Position numbers and translations under genes: made by a program | Notes under the pieces: model-generated | Told to the model about the DNA's origin: nothing | The model's input: only the letters and a program-made list of their open reading frames with translations | Databases searched by the model: none | Shown: piece by piece, positions 50,435 through 58,333 of the stretch | How positions within the stretch are numbered: the stretch's first letter is position 1 | How the letters are laid out: each line of letters opens with the position of its first letter | NCBI GenBank assembly: GCA_963666575.2 | Contig: CAXXYG010000025.1 | Coordinates: 62,001 to 126,000 of the forward strand | Reading direction: 5' to 3' | Origin: JABMQB01 sp963666575 | Lineage (GTDB): Bacteria; Bacteroidota; Bacteroidia; Bacteroidales; Prolixibacteraceae | DNA length: 64,000 bases

Positions 50435-50725
50435 CTACAAACCTTCATATAAGTCTTCCCAGGATGGATTAAAATCTTCTATTAGTTTTACTTTTTTGTT
50501 TCGTGAACCCGATTTTAACTGTTTTTCCCGGGAAATAGCCTCCTCAATCGTACCAAATTCTTCATAATACACCAACTTTGTGACATTGTACCGACTGGTA
50601 AATGAATTGGGGTATTTTCCTGTTTGATGTTCCCAAACTCTTTTTATCAAATCAGATGTTACACCTGTGTATAAAACCGTGTTATTTTTATTAGTTAGGA
50701 TGTATGTGTAACCACCTTTGGTCAT
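50435..50725 (-). CDS. Small GIY-YIG nuclease family protein, copy 1
   Basis: 96 residues, the full length of the single-domain (UPF0213/YhbQ-like) group. YTYILTNKNNTVLYTGVTSD has the Y-x-Y-I-L...Y-x-G form of the GIY-YIG motif, followed by LIKRVWEHQTGK (catalytic Arg) and a conserved Glu in YYEEFGTIEEAISREKQLK. Such domains cut DNA strands in repair, recombination and mobile introns. The gene has a half palindromic element immediately at its 3' side (50328-50431) and tandem half units 50 bases from its start (50776-50936). Two more copies lie at 52918-53214 and 62496-62779. Confidence 0.88.
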   Translation of the reverse strand: MTKGGYTYILTNKNNTVLYTGVTSDLIKRVWEHQTGKYPNSFTSRYNVTKLVYYEEFGTIEEAISREKQLKSGSRNKKVKLIEDFNPSWEDLYEGL

Positions 50726-50775
50726 AAACTAAAGAAATAATGAAGTTGCTTACTATTAAAGTCTGGTGTAAATAG

Positions 50776-50936
50776 GAACAGATTGCTTCGTCCTCACAAT
50801 GACGTGGCGGCGTGGAAAGGGACGGATTGCTTCGGTACTCCCTTCTGTCGTTTCTCACAATGACGGGCTGGCAAAGGTAATTGGAAAAGATTGCCGCGTC
50901 GTACCTCCTCGCAATGACGTGGCGGCGTAGGGGGGA
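50776..50936. repeat. Three tandem left-half palindromic units
   Basis: Units beginning cagattgcttcg, ggattgcttcgg and agattgccgcgtcg, each ending in c(a/g)caatgacg. The last 77 bases (50858-50934) are identical to 51935-52011. The rest of 50726-51140 shows nothing recognisable. Confidence 0.8.
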
Positions 50937-51140
50937 TAATGCAAAAAAATTACAGTAGGCAGAATAATAGTTAAAGAACGTTTCTTGGGCTATTAATAGT
51001 ACCACTCGCGAATGACTTCTTCTGCCTGCCATTTCCTTTTGCCATAATGGTTAAATGGTTCTGCCGGGTGTTGCTCGGTGGGGCTTTGTTTATTTAAGCC
51101 ATATACTGGCACTGAACTGGGGGGCGGTGAAAGTTACAGG

Positions 51141-51408
51141 TTATAAGTTATGACCCAGTGCTGATACGATAACCACCGTTATAACATCTTTTTCAATACG
51201 GTATGTTAGCCTGTTTTTTATCTATTCGACGGCTCCAATAACCTGTAAGTTCGTATTTAAGTTTTTCTGGCTGACCTGTTCCGGTTGTTGGATGTACTTG
51301 TAGTTCCTTTAAAATTACATGGATTTTTTGGATTGCTTTTTTATATCCTGCTTTTTGGTAGCTGCGAATATCTTTATGGGCTTGTGGCAAAATTTTAATC
51401 GTGTACAT
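51141..51408 (-). pseudogene. Txe/YoeB-like mRNA interferase toxin, frameshifted
   Basis: From the ATG at 51408 the frame gives MYTIKILPQAHKDIRSYQKA ... HPTTGTGQPEKLKYELTGYW SRRIDKK and then runs to an early stop at 51193. A frame change around 51216-51222 restores RLTYRIEKDVITVVIVSALG and ends at 51141-51143. The GxGxPExLKYxLxGYWSRRI stretch is the Txe/YoeB signature, with Glu and Arg of the ribonuclease site. The break is next to a six-A run, so it may be sequencing error or real inactivation. It overlaps the upstream antitoxin-like gene by 14 bases. Confidence 0.75.
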
Positions 51409-51616
51409 CCGATTCAGGATTTTTAAAATAATTGCTAATATCTTCTTCACATTTTAAGATAATCGCACCTTCCTGATGTTTCTCTGATTCTTGAATATTT
51501 TTAACATATTCAGGATTATAAGGGCTTTTGTAAAAGGGGATTTTTAAGGCTTTTAAGACGGATTTGATAGCCTTTAATTGTTCGTCGTTTTGTGGATGTA
51601 TTGTTAATGCTTCCAT
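51395..51616 (-). CDS. DUF2683-like antitoxin candidate
   Basis: 73 residues. EALTIHPQNDEQLKAIKSVL and KALKIPFYKSPYNPEYVKNI match the short DUF2683-type proteins that precede Txe/YoeB-like toxins in Bacteroidota. The overlap with the toxin gene is typical of type II toxin-antitoxin operons, in which the antitoxin is translated first. The assignment as antitoxin rests on context. Confidence 0.72.
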   Translation of the reverse strand: MEALTIHPQNDEQLKAIKSVLKALKIPFYKSPYNPEYVKNIQESEKHQEGAIILKCEEDISNYFKNPESDVHD

Positions 51617-51730
51617 GATTTATATTTTTTAGCAAAATTAATAAAAAAGTGACATATATTCCTTCAACCTCTAGCTAAAGCAGGAGGTAATTCGATACCT
51701 CCACTTGGAAGAGTTACTTTTTTAACATAC

Positions 51731-52115
51731 ACTGGTGCAAATAGGTACAGATTGTTTTCCGTCAAAAGCCGGACAGGCAGTCGTTTTCTATCATGGCCTA
51801 GTGCCAACAGGGGCAGGCTGCTTCGGCCTACCTCCTCGCAATGAGGCGGTGGTGTGGAAAGGGACGGATTGCTTCGGTACTCCCTAACTAAAGCCGGAGT
51901 AACAAGGGGCAGATTGCTTCGTCCTGCGTCCTCGCAATGACGGGCTGGCAAAGGTAATTGGAAAAGATTGCCGCGTCGTACCTCCTCGCAATGACGTGGC
52001 GGCGTAGGGGGTATGCAACAGGCTTGGCGGCAAAGCCGCCAAGCCTGTTGCTCTATACTTGTAAGTACCGTCATTGCGAGCTTGAGGGACGAAAGCGAAG
52101 CAATCTGTTGAACTT
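51731..52115. repeat. Composite palindromic element 1 with tandem left-half units
   Basis: Five left-half units (agattg/ggattg...ccgcaatgacg type, starting near 51747, 51807, 51862, 51910 and 51964) are followed by a perfect 16-bp hairpin: gcaacaggcttggcgg (52015-52030), loop caaag, ccgccaagcctgttgc (52036-52051). Then come tctatac and the right half gtcattgcgag...gaagcaatctgttgaac. Left and right halves are inverted copies of each other, so the whole folds as nested palindromes. The gap 51617-52226 holds this and a further half unit at 52159-52205. Confidence 0.85.
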
Positions 52116-52226
52116 ACCATTAATTCGTTTAAAAGGAATGGGTTGTTAATTGGAACTGATTGCCGCAGACTCCTTCGTTCCTCGGAGTCCTTGCAATGAC
52201 GAGACGGCATGGTCCAGGGAGTGTAA

Positions 52227-52901
52227 CTACATTAATTCATCCGGCATGGGTGGTAAATCCTTAAACACCTTAAACGGCAATTCACTTTCCGGGAAAAAAA
52301 TGACCCAGGCAGTGAGGAAGACCAACATAAAATCGGTGTAAAACGACAGGTTTTTTTGGTACCACAATTCCAGTTCTCCTTTATAAGGTGCTATGTGTAA
52401 CCGGTAAAATTCCTTGGGCTCCAGAGTGGTTTCTGATAACAACCGTTCTTCATCACGGAAGATGATTGATCCTATTCCTGTTAATCCGGGTTTCACATTA
52501 TATATGTTGTCCTGCACATGCTGGGGATACGGGGTAAATGTTTTATCCACCATTGGGCGAGGACCTATTATGCTCATGTCGCCTTTGAAAATATTAATAA
52601 GCTGGGGCAACTCGTTAATTTTTGTTTTTCGCAGGAACTTGCCAAAAGGTAAAACCCTGCTGTCGTTGCGTGTGGTGAGCATACCAGTTCCCATTTTTTC
52701 ACTGTTTTTGAGCATAGTAGCATGTTTCCAGATAAAAAAAGGGGTGTTTTTAAAGCCTATTCGTTCCTGAAAGTAAAATACTTGATGTTCTCCAGTTAGA
52801 ATTAAAACTATACAAATTGGTATCCAGACCGGTAATAAAACAATGATCGCTGTTAGCGACAGAATGATATCAATAAAACGTTTGAGGAATTGGTTGTACA
52901 T
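52227..52901 (-). CDS. Bacterial sugar transferase (PglC/WcaJ-like initiating phosphoglycosyl transferase)
   Basis: 224 residues. An N-terminal re-entrant helix (FIDIILSLTAIIVLLPVW) leads into YFQERIGFKNTPFFIWKHAT, LRKTKINELPQLINIFKGDM and SIIGPRP, the catalytic DE-equivalent and PRP motifs of the monotopic family, then VKPGLTGIGSI. It transfers a sugar-1-phosphate to undecaprenyl phosphate and so starts repeat-unit assembly. The catalytic pair reads NE in KINELPQL, where most members have DE; this deserves a check. It is the last gene of the minus-strand polysaccharide cluster. Confidence 0.88.
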   Translation of the reverse strand: MYNQFLKRFIDIILSLTAIIVLLPVWIPICIVLILTGEHQVFYFQERIGFKNTPFFIWKHATMLKNSEKMGTGMLTTRNDSRVLPFGKFLRKTKINELPQLINIFKGDMSIIGPRPMVDKTFTPYPQHVQDNIYNVKPGLTGIGSIIFRDEERLLSETTLEPKEFYRLHIAPYKGELELWYQKNLSFYTDFMLVFLTAWVIFFPESELPFKVFKDLPPMPDELM

Positions 52902-52917
52902 GGTTTATATTTTCTTT

Positions 52918-53214
52918 TTAAAACAGTTGTGGTGGTCTTAGTTCATTCCATTCAGGATTGAAGGTATTGATTAATTTGATTTTCCTTTGTCGTGAACCAG
53001 CCTTTAGTTGTTTCTCTCGATGTATAGCATCTTCAATTTGATCAAATTCTTCGAAATAAACTAAAAGACTAACGTTGTATTTGTTTGTAAATGAATTTTG
53101 AAAAGTTCCAGTTTTATGTTGATGGATTCTATTAACCATATTACTAGTTACACCAATGTATAAAACCGTATGGTTTTGATTTGTGAGGATGTATATGAAT
53201 CCACCTTTTTTCAT
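52918..53214 (-). CDS. Small GIY-YIG nuclease family protein, copy 2
   Basis: 98 residues, close to copy 1 (FIYILTNQNHTVLYIGVTSN, MVNRIHQHKTGTFQNSFTNK, YFEEFDQIEDAIHREKQLKA). The motif, Arg and Glu are intact. It is wedged 16 bases before the sugar transferase gene within the polysaccharide cluster; palindromic elements follow upstream (53391-53672). It is not a glycan gene, so its position suggests insertion. Confidence 0.87.
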   Translation of the reverse strand: MKKGGFIYILTNQNHTVLYIGVTSNMVNRIHQHKTGTFQNSFTNKYNVSLLVYFEEFDQIEDAIHREKQLKAGSRQRKIKLINTFNPEWNELRPPQLF

Positions 53215-53390
53215 ACGTTATTATTCAATTAATAGATTGCTTTATCGACTTCCAAAAATTGATGGCACATGATGAGATTGTTTCGTCACCTTCCCAGAAA
53301 AGATGCTACTAAGTAATGATGTAAGCAAGAAAAAAATAAAGATTGCATGCCGCAAAACTTACTATACATAGCCTGAGTTGGTAGGTGCAG

Positions 53391-53672
53391 ATTGTTTTCA
53401 CGAGTAAGTTGGGACAGGCAGTCCTTCGTTGCTTGGAGTCCTCGCAATGACAAGGTGCTGTGGGCAGTGAGAGATTGCTACGACACTACCAAACGAGTAC
53501 TGAGCAAAAAGAAACAGATTGCTTCGGCACTCCCTTTTGTCGTTTCTCGCAATGACGGGCGGTATGGGAGAACGAGCAAAAGGTTTGGCGGCAAAGCCGC
53601 CAAACCTTTTGCCCTTTATTAGTTAAAAACCCGTCATTGCGAGGAGGTACGACGAAACAATCTATTGTACCT
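53391..53672. repeat. Composite palindromic element 2
   Basis: Left-half units start near 53386 and 53517 and end in ctcgcaatgac. They are followed by a perfect 16-bp hairpin gcaaaaggtttggcgg (53576-53591), loop caaag, ccgccaaaccttttgc (53597-53612), and the right half gtcattgcgaggaggtac...gaaacaatctattgtacc. Compared with element 1 the two arms differ at matching positions, so pairing is kept. The gap 53215-53773 contains nothing else recognisable. Confidence 0.85.
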
Positions 53673-53773
53673 TTCACAAAACTCCTTAATTATCGTGTCT
53701 CTTAGCACAAATATGAAACAATCTACTAAATCTTGCATTTCCTTTTTACGAAGCGAAACACGAACCTTCCCCT

Positions 53774-55063
53774 TTACATCTTCTCATCCAACCCCCTACC
53801 CGTTTCAATGTGTTCAAAATTTGGGAGGTATTTTTTTAGGACATCTACAATTTCAGCCTTGGTGATGGACTCTTTTTTAAACAGGTTCTCCAGATTGGTA
53901 AATATTTCGTCTATTTCGGTGCTATTGCGTTTTTTGGAGTTTTTGATTACTCCCAGGTTGATAAATGAATCTTCATCCAGTACTTCATTTTTAGTATAGA
54001 ATTCTTCAAAAGCTTTTTCGCCGGAGGTGTTTGAAGGGAAAAAGTAAATTGGGTAACCCGATTTGGTAACGTCATTGCGAGGAACGAAGCAATCTGTTTG
54101 CGATGAGGTTGCTTCGCCTTCGGCTCGCAATGACGGTTCATTTAACAACGTTGCCTTATGTTTGGCTTCCTGTTCCGACTGGCAAATATCAGGTTCGTAA
54201 CCCAACTCGTTTAATAAATCAAGGGCAATCCGGTCAAATGGGATCATGTCTTTTTTTTCATCCAATTTGGGGTAAAAAATATCACCCGGTTCTCCCATTA
54301 CCGATGCCATAAGGCATAATTCTCCTGACTCCTGTGGCGAAACAAAAAACCGCCTAATACCCAGGGGGCAAGCCCATGGTTGGTTTTTATTGAGTCGCTC
54401 AAGGAAACCTAAAGGCAAACTGCCGTTGGAAAAAGCTACATTGGCAAATCGTGCTGTTTTAATGGGCAACCTGTCGGCGTAAGCCATAATCAGCTCTTCC
54501 ATGAGTTTTTTACTGGCACCCATTATATTCGCCGGGTTGGCAGCTTTATCGGTTGAGACGCAGAAAAAATGTTCAGGTGGATAAACCAGTAACAGATCCA
54601 ATAGCTTGCGGGCACGTAATACATTGTTTTCGATCATTGCCTCAATGGAAAAAATATCCTTCTCACTACGCACATGTTTGTGTGCCGCAAAATTGGCAAC
54701 AATCTCAAACGGTCCATGTTCCCTAAACAATTTTTCAAATACCCGGTCACCAAAATTAACAGGGTAAGTGATAAATTCTTCGGGGATATTATAACCTTCC
54801 GAACTGCGTAAATCACGCACTAATTCGGTTAAACCGTTCTCGTTGATATCCACAACAACTAGTTTGGCTATTTTAAATTTTAAGATGGCTTTGATATAGA
54901 ATGAACCGATGGAACCAGCGCCGCCTATTACCAATACCGATTTGTGATTTATGCGGTAACGAAGTTTTTGGTTGTATTTCTTAAAATCAGCAGCCAACAG
55001 GCTTTCTTGCCGGCTGGTGACAAAGGTTTTTATAAAATTATCGAGGTTAAATTGTGGATGCAT
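53774..55063 (-). CDS. CapD/FlaA1-like polysaccharide biosynthesis dehydratase-epimerase, with repeat-derived insert
   Basis: 429 residues. The N-terminal Rossmann motif is VLVIGGAGSIGSFYIKAI, followed by VDINENGLTELVRDLR and FAAHKHVRSEKD, then VSTDKAANPANIMGASKKLM, where the usual Tyr of YxxxK is Met (MGASKKL), as in FlaA1/CapD relatives. It probably acts on UDP-GlcNAc-type sugars (4,6-dehydration with possible epimerisation). Residues ~309-334 (SLRAEGEATSSQTDCFVPRN and flanks) are encoded by a palindromic repeat and look foreign between KHKATLLN and GYPIYFFPS. The frame is intact through the insert. Confidence 0.83.
   Translation of the reverse strand: MHPQFNLDNFIKTFVTSRQESLLAADFKKYNQKLRYRINHKSVLVIGGAGSIGSFYIKAILKFKIAKLVVVDINENGLTELVRDLRSSEGYNIPEEFITYPVNFGDRVFEKLFREHGPFEIVANFAAHKHVRSEKDIFSIEAMIENNVLRARKLLDLLLVYPPEHFFCVSTDKAANPANIMGASKKLMEELIMAYADRLPIKTARFANVAFSNGSLPLGFLERLNKNQPWACPLGIRRFFVSPQESGELCLMASVMGEPGDIFYPKLDEKKDMIPFDRIALDLLNELGYEPDICQSEQEAKHKATLLNEPSLRAEGEATSSQTDCFVPRNDVTKSGYPIYFFPSNTSGEKAFEEFYTKNEVLDEDSFINLGVIKNSKKRNSTEIDEIFTNLENLFKKESITKAEIVDVLKKYLPNFEHIETGRGLDEKM
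54062..54139. repeat. Palindromic repeat in frame inside the CapD-like gene
   Basis: gtcattgcgag...gaagcaa (from 54071) is answered by ttgcttc...ctcgcaatgac (to 54134). It is a full inverted pair inserted without breaking the reading frame, adding about 26 residues. Confidence 0.88.
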
Positions 55064-55225
55064 ATTTGTGTGATTATACCCCTAACTCCCTGTAGGGGGC
55101 TAAAACGGAGTTGGTGATTATTTTTTATTATATGACTGAGATTATATGATTATGAATAAATCCTTCCACTAAGTTAATTCAAGAGTTTGCTTTCCTGAGT
55201 AAGTCGGGACTGGCAGGCTTATGGC

Positions 55226-55446
55226 CTCGCAATGACGGGGACAGTTTGCTTCGTCGTTTTTCAACAAGGCGAGGAGCCAATAGGGACAGATTGCCACAAC
55301 CTCCTTCGTTCCTCGGAGTCCTCGCAATGACGAGCGGCTTTGGGGGGAGGAAGGCAAAGTTTTGCGGCGGTGCCGCAAAACATTGCCCTATAACCTACTA
55401 CTCCGTCAATGCGATCCGCCTCTGGCGGAGAAGCAATCTGTTGAAC
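55226..55446. repeat. Composite palindromic element 3
   Basis: Left units (agattgccacaacctcc...cctcgcaatgacg) precede a hairpin ggcaaagttttgcggc (55353-55368), loop ggt, gccgcaaaacattgcc (55372-55387; one mismatch), then ctataa and the right half gtcaatgcgatcc...gaagcaatctgttgaacctgcc. Element 3 shares its hairpin sequence with element 4 and differs from elements 1 and 2. The gap 55064-56047 contains this, the octamer array and an epimerase remnant; 55870-56047 shows nothing clear. Confidence 0.83.
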
Positions 55447-55485
55447 CTGCCACAAATCCCTTTAGTTATCGTGCTATGTGATGGG

Positions 55486-55734
55486 CCCACTCGCCCCTTC
55501 GTACTTTCGCCCAGTCGCCCAGTCGCCCAATCGTTCTATCATGCTATCGTTCAATCATTCACTCGCCTTCTCGCATAGTCGTGAGTTCGCCAAATCGCTC
55601 CTTCGCTCCTTCGCTCTATCGTGTCGTCGTGCTTTCGTGCTTTCGTGTTATCGTGCTTTACGTTCCATCGCCCCATAGCCCAGTCGCATCTTCGCATTTT
55701 CGTACTCTCTTGCAGTCGTGCTATCGTTCTTTCG
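55486..55734. repeat. Degenerate octanucleotide tandem array 1 (about 31 units)
   Basis: Read in steps of eight from 55486, nearly every unit ends in TCG: cccactcg, ccccttcg, tactttcg, cccagtcg, ... tgctttcg, tgttatcg, ... ttctttcg. The first five positions vary within a pyrimidine-rich pattern. Eight is not a multiple of three and stops occur, so it is not coding. The array abuts the 3' end of an epimerase remnant at 55731. Confidence 0.85.
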
Positions 55735-55868
55735 AAAAACTCCCCAACGTCTCCGCATCCCGTCTTCCGCACTAACCGGCATCCTACTAATACCCAAAGC
55801 CGCTTATATTTTTTGGTTTGGAACCACATACGATTCGGTGAGTTTTTTTAATCGTTCGGTGTTTAGTA
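55731..55868 (-). pseudogene. 3'-end remnant of a nucleotide-sugar epimerase gene
   Basis: Reading left from 55868: LLLNTERLKKLTESYVV, a stop after PNQKI, then AALGISRMPVSAEDGM. This matches the last ~45 residues of the full-length epimerase at 58644-59678 (NNERLKKLTESYVVSNGKIK) and of the fragment at 57439-57785. Only the C-terminal end is left and it carries a stop, so it is a dead duplicate. Confidence 0.8.
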
Positions 55869-56047
55869 ATAAGAATTATTTATTGTCGTGTTTCACCCTA
55901 CCCCGAAATTTCGGGCCTGAAGGGGCTTATGCTGCAAGCATCTGAAACACTTACATAGTTTAACAGGAATGCGATACCTCTGACACTTTGGGGTCACCAG
56001 CGGCAAGTTCTTCAATCCATTGGATGAACAGGTTGATGGAGATGGTG

Positions 56048-56248
56048 CTATTTTTGTTTTGATCTGTATTGCATGGCCTTTTCACTAACTTTTTCAATTG
56101 GTTCATCTTCCCATAGTTTGCTTTGCCATTGAGTGTAATCAAAACGTTCTTTGCTGATTAATCGAATGAATTTTTCAGCATCAACATCACCAAGCTTTTC
56201 AATTAAAACCTGAAATCCTTTTGTTTTTATTTCTGCATCAGTAAGCAT
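56048..56248 (-). CDS. Small partner protein of the PIN toxin
   Basis: 66 residues (MLTDAEIKTKGFQVLIEKLG ... AEKFIRLISKERFDYTQWQS). Its ATG overlaps the stop of the PIN gene as TAATG. A short helical protein of this type adjacent to a PIN-domain gene is a plausible antitoxin, although here it is the downstream gene, the reverse of the usual order. I do not recognise a named family with certainty. Confidence 0.65.
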   Translation of the reverse strand: MLTDAEIKTKGFQVLIEKLGDVDAEKFIRLISKERFDYTQWQSKLWEDEPIEKVSEKAMQYRSKQK

Positions 56249-56685
56249 TATAAGTTTTCCAATAGGTTAATAAAATCTACAGGGTTTACGACCTTGAGTG
56301 GTTCAAAATTACGTAATTTTTTTAACAGTTGTAAGTCGGTTGTAATAAAATAGCTACAGTTGAGTGTTGCAGCACAGGCTACATGTAAAGCATCTTTTGA
56401 TTTAACACCCATATCGTGTAACTGTTGTGCAATGTTAATTATATCTCCGGATTGGTTGATGTCGGTGACAGCATATTTTTTCCAATTTTTAATAGTCTCT
56501 TTACGTTCGGGGAAAGGATTTACACTATTCTCATATTCTAAAATGTAAGACCAAACAAGTTCAAATTGTCCTGAAATAATACCTTCCTGTATGTAAAGTT
56601 TGGCTTCTGTCTCAATTCTTATACGAATTTGTTTTTGATCATCGAATGGCCGGTTAAAACTGCAATTATCAAGATATATTAACAT
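56248..56685 (-). CDS. PIN-domain protein (VapC-like ribonuclease toxin)
   Basis: 145 residues. PIN acidic residues appear in order: Asp 6 in IYLDNCSFNRPFDD, Glu in VWSYILEYENS, Asp in VKSKDALHVACAA, and Asp in CSYFITTDLQLL. This layout is typical of VapC-type RNases of type II toxin-antitoxin systems. It lies between two octamer arrays and two palindromic elements in the accessory region. No defect is visible. Confidence 0.8.
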   Translation of the reverse strand: MLIYLDNCSFNRPFDDQKQIRIRIETEAKLYIQEGIISGQFELVWSYILEYENSVNPFPERKETIKNWKKYAVTDINQSGDIINIAQQLHDMGVKSKDALHVACAATLNCSYFITTDLQLLKKLRNFEPLKVVNPVDFINLLENL

Positions 56686-56819
56686 GATTGTTTTTTGTAT
56701 AGAGATGGCCTATATTTTTTTAACCTCTGTTCGGTGTTTGGAAACCTGATAAATTGTTTATTTTGGAAGCTAGCGAGGCTTTCACTTTGAGTGATATTCC
56801 ATACTGCTATCGATGAAGG

Positions 56820-57245
56820 GGACAGTTTGCTTTCCGTCAAAAGCCGGACAGGCTGTTGCTTTTTAACAAGATCCGATGGAGGCAGGGGCAGATTGCTTTC
56901 CCGAATAAGTTGGGGCAGGCGGTCCTTCCAACAGGCTCCGGTGTAGTTAGGAACAGATTGCCACGTCGCTGCACTCCTCGCAATGATACACGGCTTTTTA
57001 ACAAGATCCGATGAAGACAGGGACAGATTGCCGCGTCGCTGCACTCCTCGCAATGATGCACGGCTTTTTAACAAGATCCGATGAAGACAGGGACAGATTG
57101 CCGCGTCGTACCTCCTCGCAATGACGAGCGGCGTGGGTGGGAGAAGGCAAAGTTTTGCGGCTGCGCCGCAGAACTTTGCCCTATAATAAACAACCCCGTC
57201 ATTGCGAGACGACAGCGGAGGCGAAGCAATCTGTTGAACCTGCCA
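56820..57245. repeat. Composite palindromic element 4 with 70-base tandem left units
   Basis: Left units recur with a 70-base period: 56991-57060 and 57061-57130 are nearly identical (cggctttttaacaagatccg, atgaagacagggacagattg), and more diverged units cover 56851-56990. Then follow the hairpin ggcaaagttttgcggc (57146-57161), loop tgc, gccgcagaactttgcc (57165-57180), ctataa, and the right half gtcattgcgagacgacagcg...gaagcaatctgttgaacctgcc. The remainder of 56686-57311 shows no gene. Confidence 0.85.
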
Positions 57246-57311
57246 CAAACCGCTTTAGTTATTTTGTTTACTTGATATGATGGTGAAATATCTATTAAAC
57301 ATCGTTTTTTT

Positions 57312-57449
57312 TGCAGTCGTGCCGTCATGCCTCCATGCTATCGTGCTTTCGCCATTTCGTCCCATTGCCCCATCGCCCTCTCGCTCCCTCGCGTTTTCGT
57401 TCCTTCGCTCCTTTGCATTTTCGTGTTCTCTCGCCCTTTCACTCTTTCG
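57312..57449. repeat. Degenerate octanucleotide tandem array 2 (about 17 units)
   Basis: Steps of eight from 57312: tgcagtcg, tgccgtca, tgcctcca, tgctatcg, tgctttcg, ccatttcg, tcccattg, ccccatcg, and so on to ctctttcg at 57442-57449, with one irregular unit near 57429. Same consensus and same relation to an epimerase 3' end as array 1. Confidence 0.83.
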
Positions 57450-57785
57450 AAAAACTCTCCAGCGACTCCCACATCCCATCTCCCGCACTAACCGGCATCC
57501 AATTAATACCCAATGCCGCTTTTATTTTTGTATTGGAAACCACATACGATTCAGTTAATTTTTTAAGACGTTCTGAATTTAAGGGCAAATGCATATAATC
57601 CCCCGCCCTTGCCAAAGACCAGATGATTTTTGGGGATATATACCAAACTCTGGCTTTTTTATTTTGTGAAGCTGAAATAAGCCGTACCAGTTGATTAGCT
57701 GAAATAGGCTCATCATCTGCCATGTTATATATTACAGGTGGTATTTCCTTTTCGATGATTTGTTGGATAATACCAAAAACATCTC
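57439..57785 (-). pseudogene. C-terminal fragment of a nucleotide-sugar epimerase
   Basis: From about 57785 the frame reads DVFGIIQQIIEKEIPPVIYN, then MADDEPISANQLVRLISASQ, HLPLNSERLKKLTESYVV and GINWMPVSAGDGMWESL, ending SFSKE. It matches the last ~115 residues of the epimerase at 58644-59678 (FVIQQLIEKDIEPGIYNMAD). The Rossmann N-terminus is missing and a stop precedes the homologous part, so it cannot be an enzyme. The end of its frame lies inside octamer array 2. The stretch 57786-58064 to its right shows nothing. Confidence 0.82.
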
Positions 57786-58064
57786 AAAATGGGCGATATA
57801 AATTGTTTCCTTTTCCCTTCTTCTTTGTTGAAAAATAATTACGTAGCTTTGGCAATGAAAAGATTTTTCATCGCGAATAAGAAAAAAATAACTCAATTTC
57901 TTTATCAATCATTTTAACATGTATTTGGTATAACAAAGTTAAGGTTACCTCGCTATCGCAAGGTTGTATTGTATGATAATAGGCTAACAGGACGCGATAC
58001 AATTACCCACCACCACATTACATCACTATGTGGCAATCATGCAGTTGCAATAAACAGTCGATTT

Positions 58065-58331
58065 CTATGGAAAATACTTATATATATCCGAACGGTGATC
58101 AATTGCAGCAAAAATTACAGATTTTTTTTCGATTACTAATCCGACTCTATAATCACCTAATTTAACACGATAATAGTTTTTATGGCCTTTAAGTTTTTTT
58201 AAGTTACTTATTTTTGTAAGTCTATCTGCACATTTGATTTTTTGAATTAAATTAGAAAGGTCCGTTTTGAGTTTTTTATTATCAATCTTATCAGTTTGTT
58301 TACGAAATTTATTTGTTATGGAGATATCCAT
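58065..58331 (-). CDS. RelE/ParE-superfamily toxin
   Basis: 88 residues. ISITNKFRKQTDKIDNKKLK, LKKLKGHKNYYRVKLGDYRV and GLVIEKKSVIFAAIDHRSDI show the RelE fold: the L-x-G-x-x-x-x-Y/W-R-x-R-x-G-D-Y-R strand pair and a terminal HR. It lies 2 bases after the partner gene. Acts as a ribosome-dependent mRNA interferase in known members. Confidence 0.83.
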   Translation of the reverse strand: MDISITNKFRKQTDKIDNKKLKTDLSNLIQKIKCADRLTKISNLKKLKGHKNYYRVKLGDYRVGLVIEKKSVIFAAIDHRSDIYKYFP

Positions 58332-58333
58332 CC

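Noticed and set aside
50691..51032. 113-residue minus-strand ORF, and similar ORFs in 51664-52341, 53392-53622, 55169-55578 and 56679-57328
   Set aside because: They are translations of the palindromic units in several frames (phrases such as RHCEDE and RNDG recur on both strands); no family, no independent start signal.
55478..55851. Overlapping ORFs rich in Ser, Phe and Arg on both strands (also 57277-57598)
   Set aside because: They arise from the octamer arrays, whose eight-base unit shifts the frame at every repeat; not coding.
56851..57130. Possible CRISPR array, because of 70-base regular spacing
   Set aside because: The repeated part fills almost the entire 70-base unit and there are no unique spacers and no cas genes.
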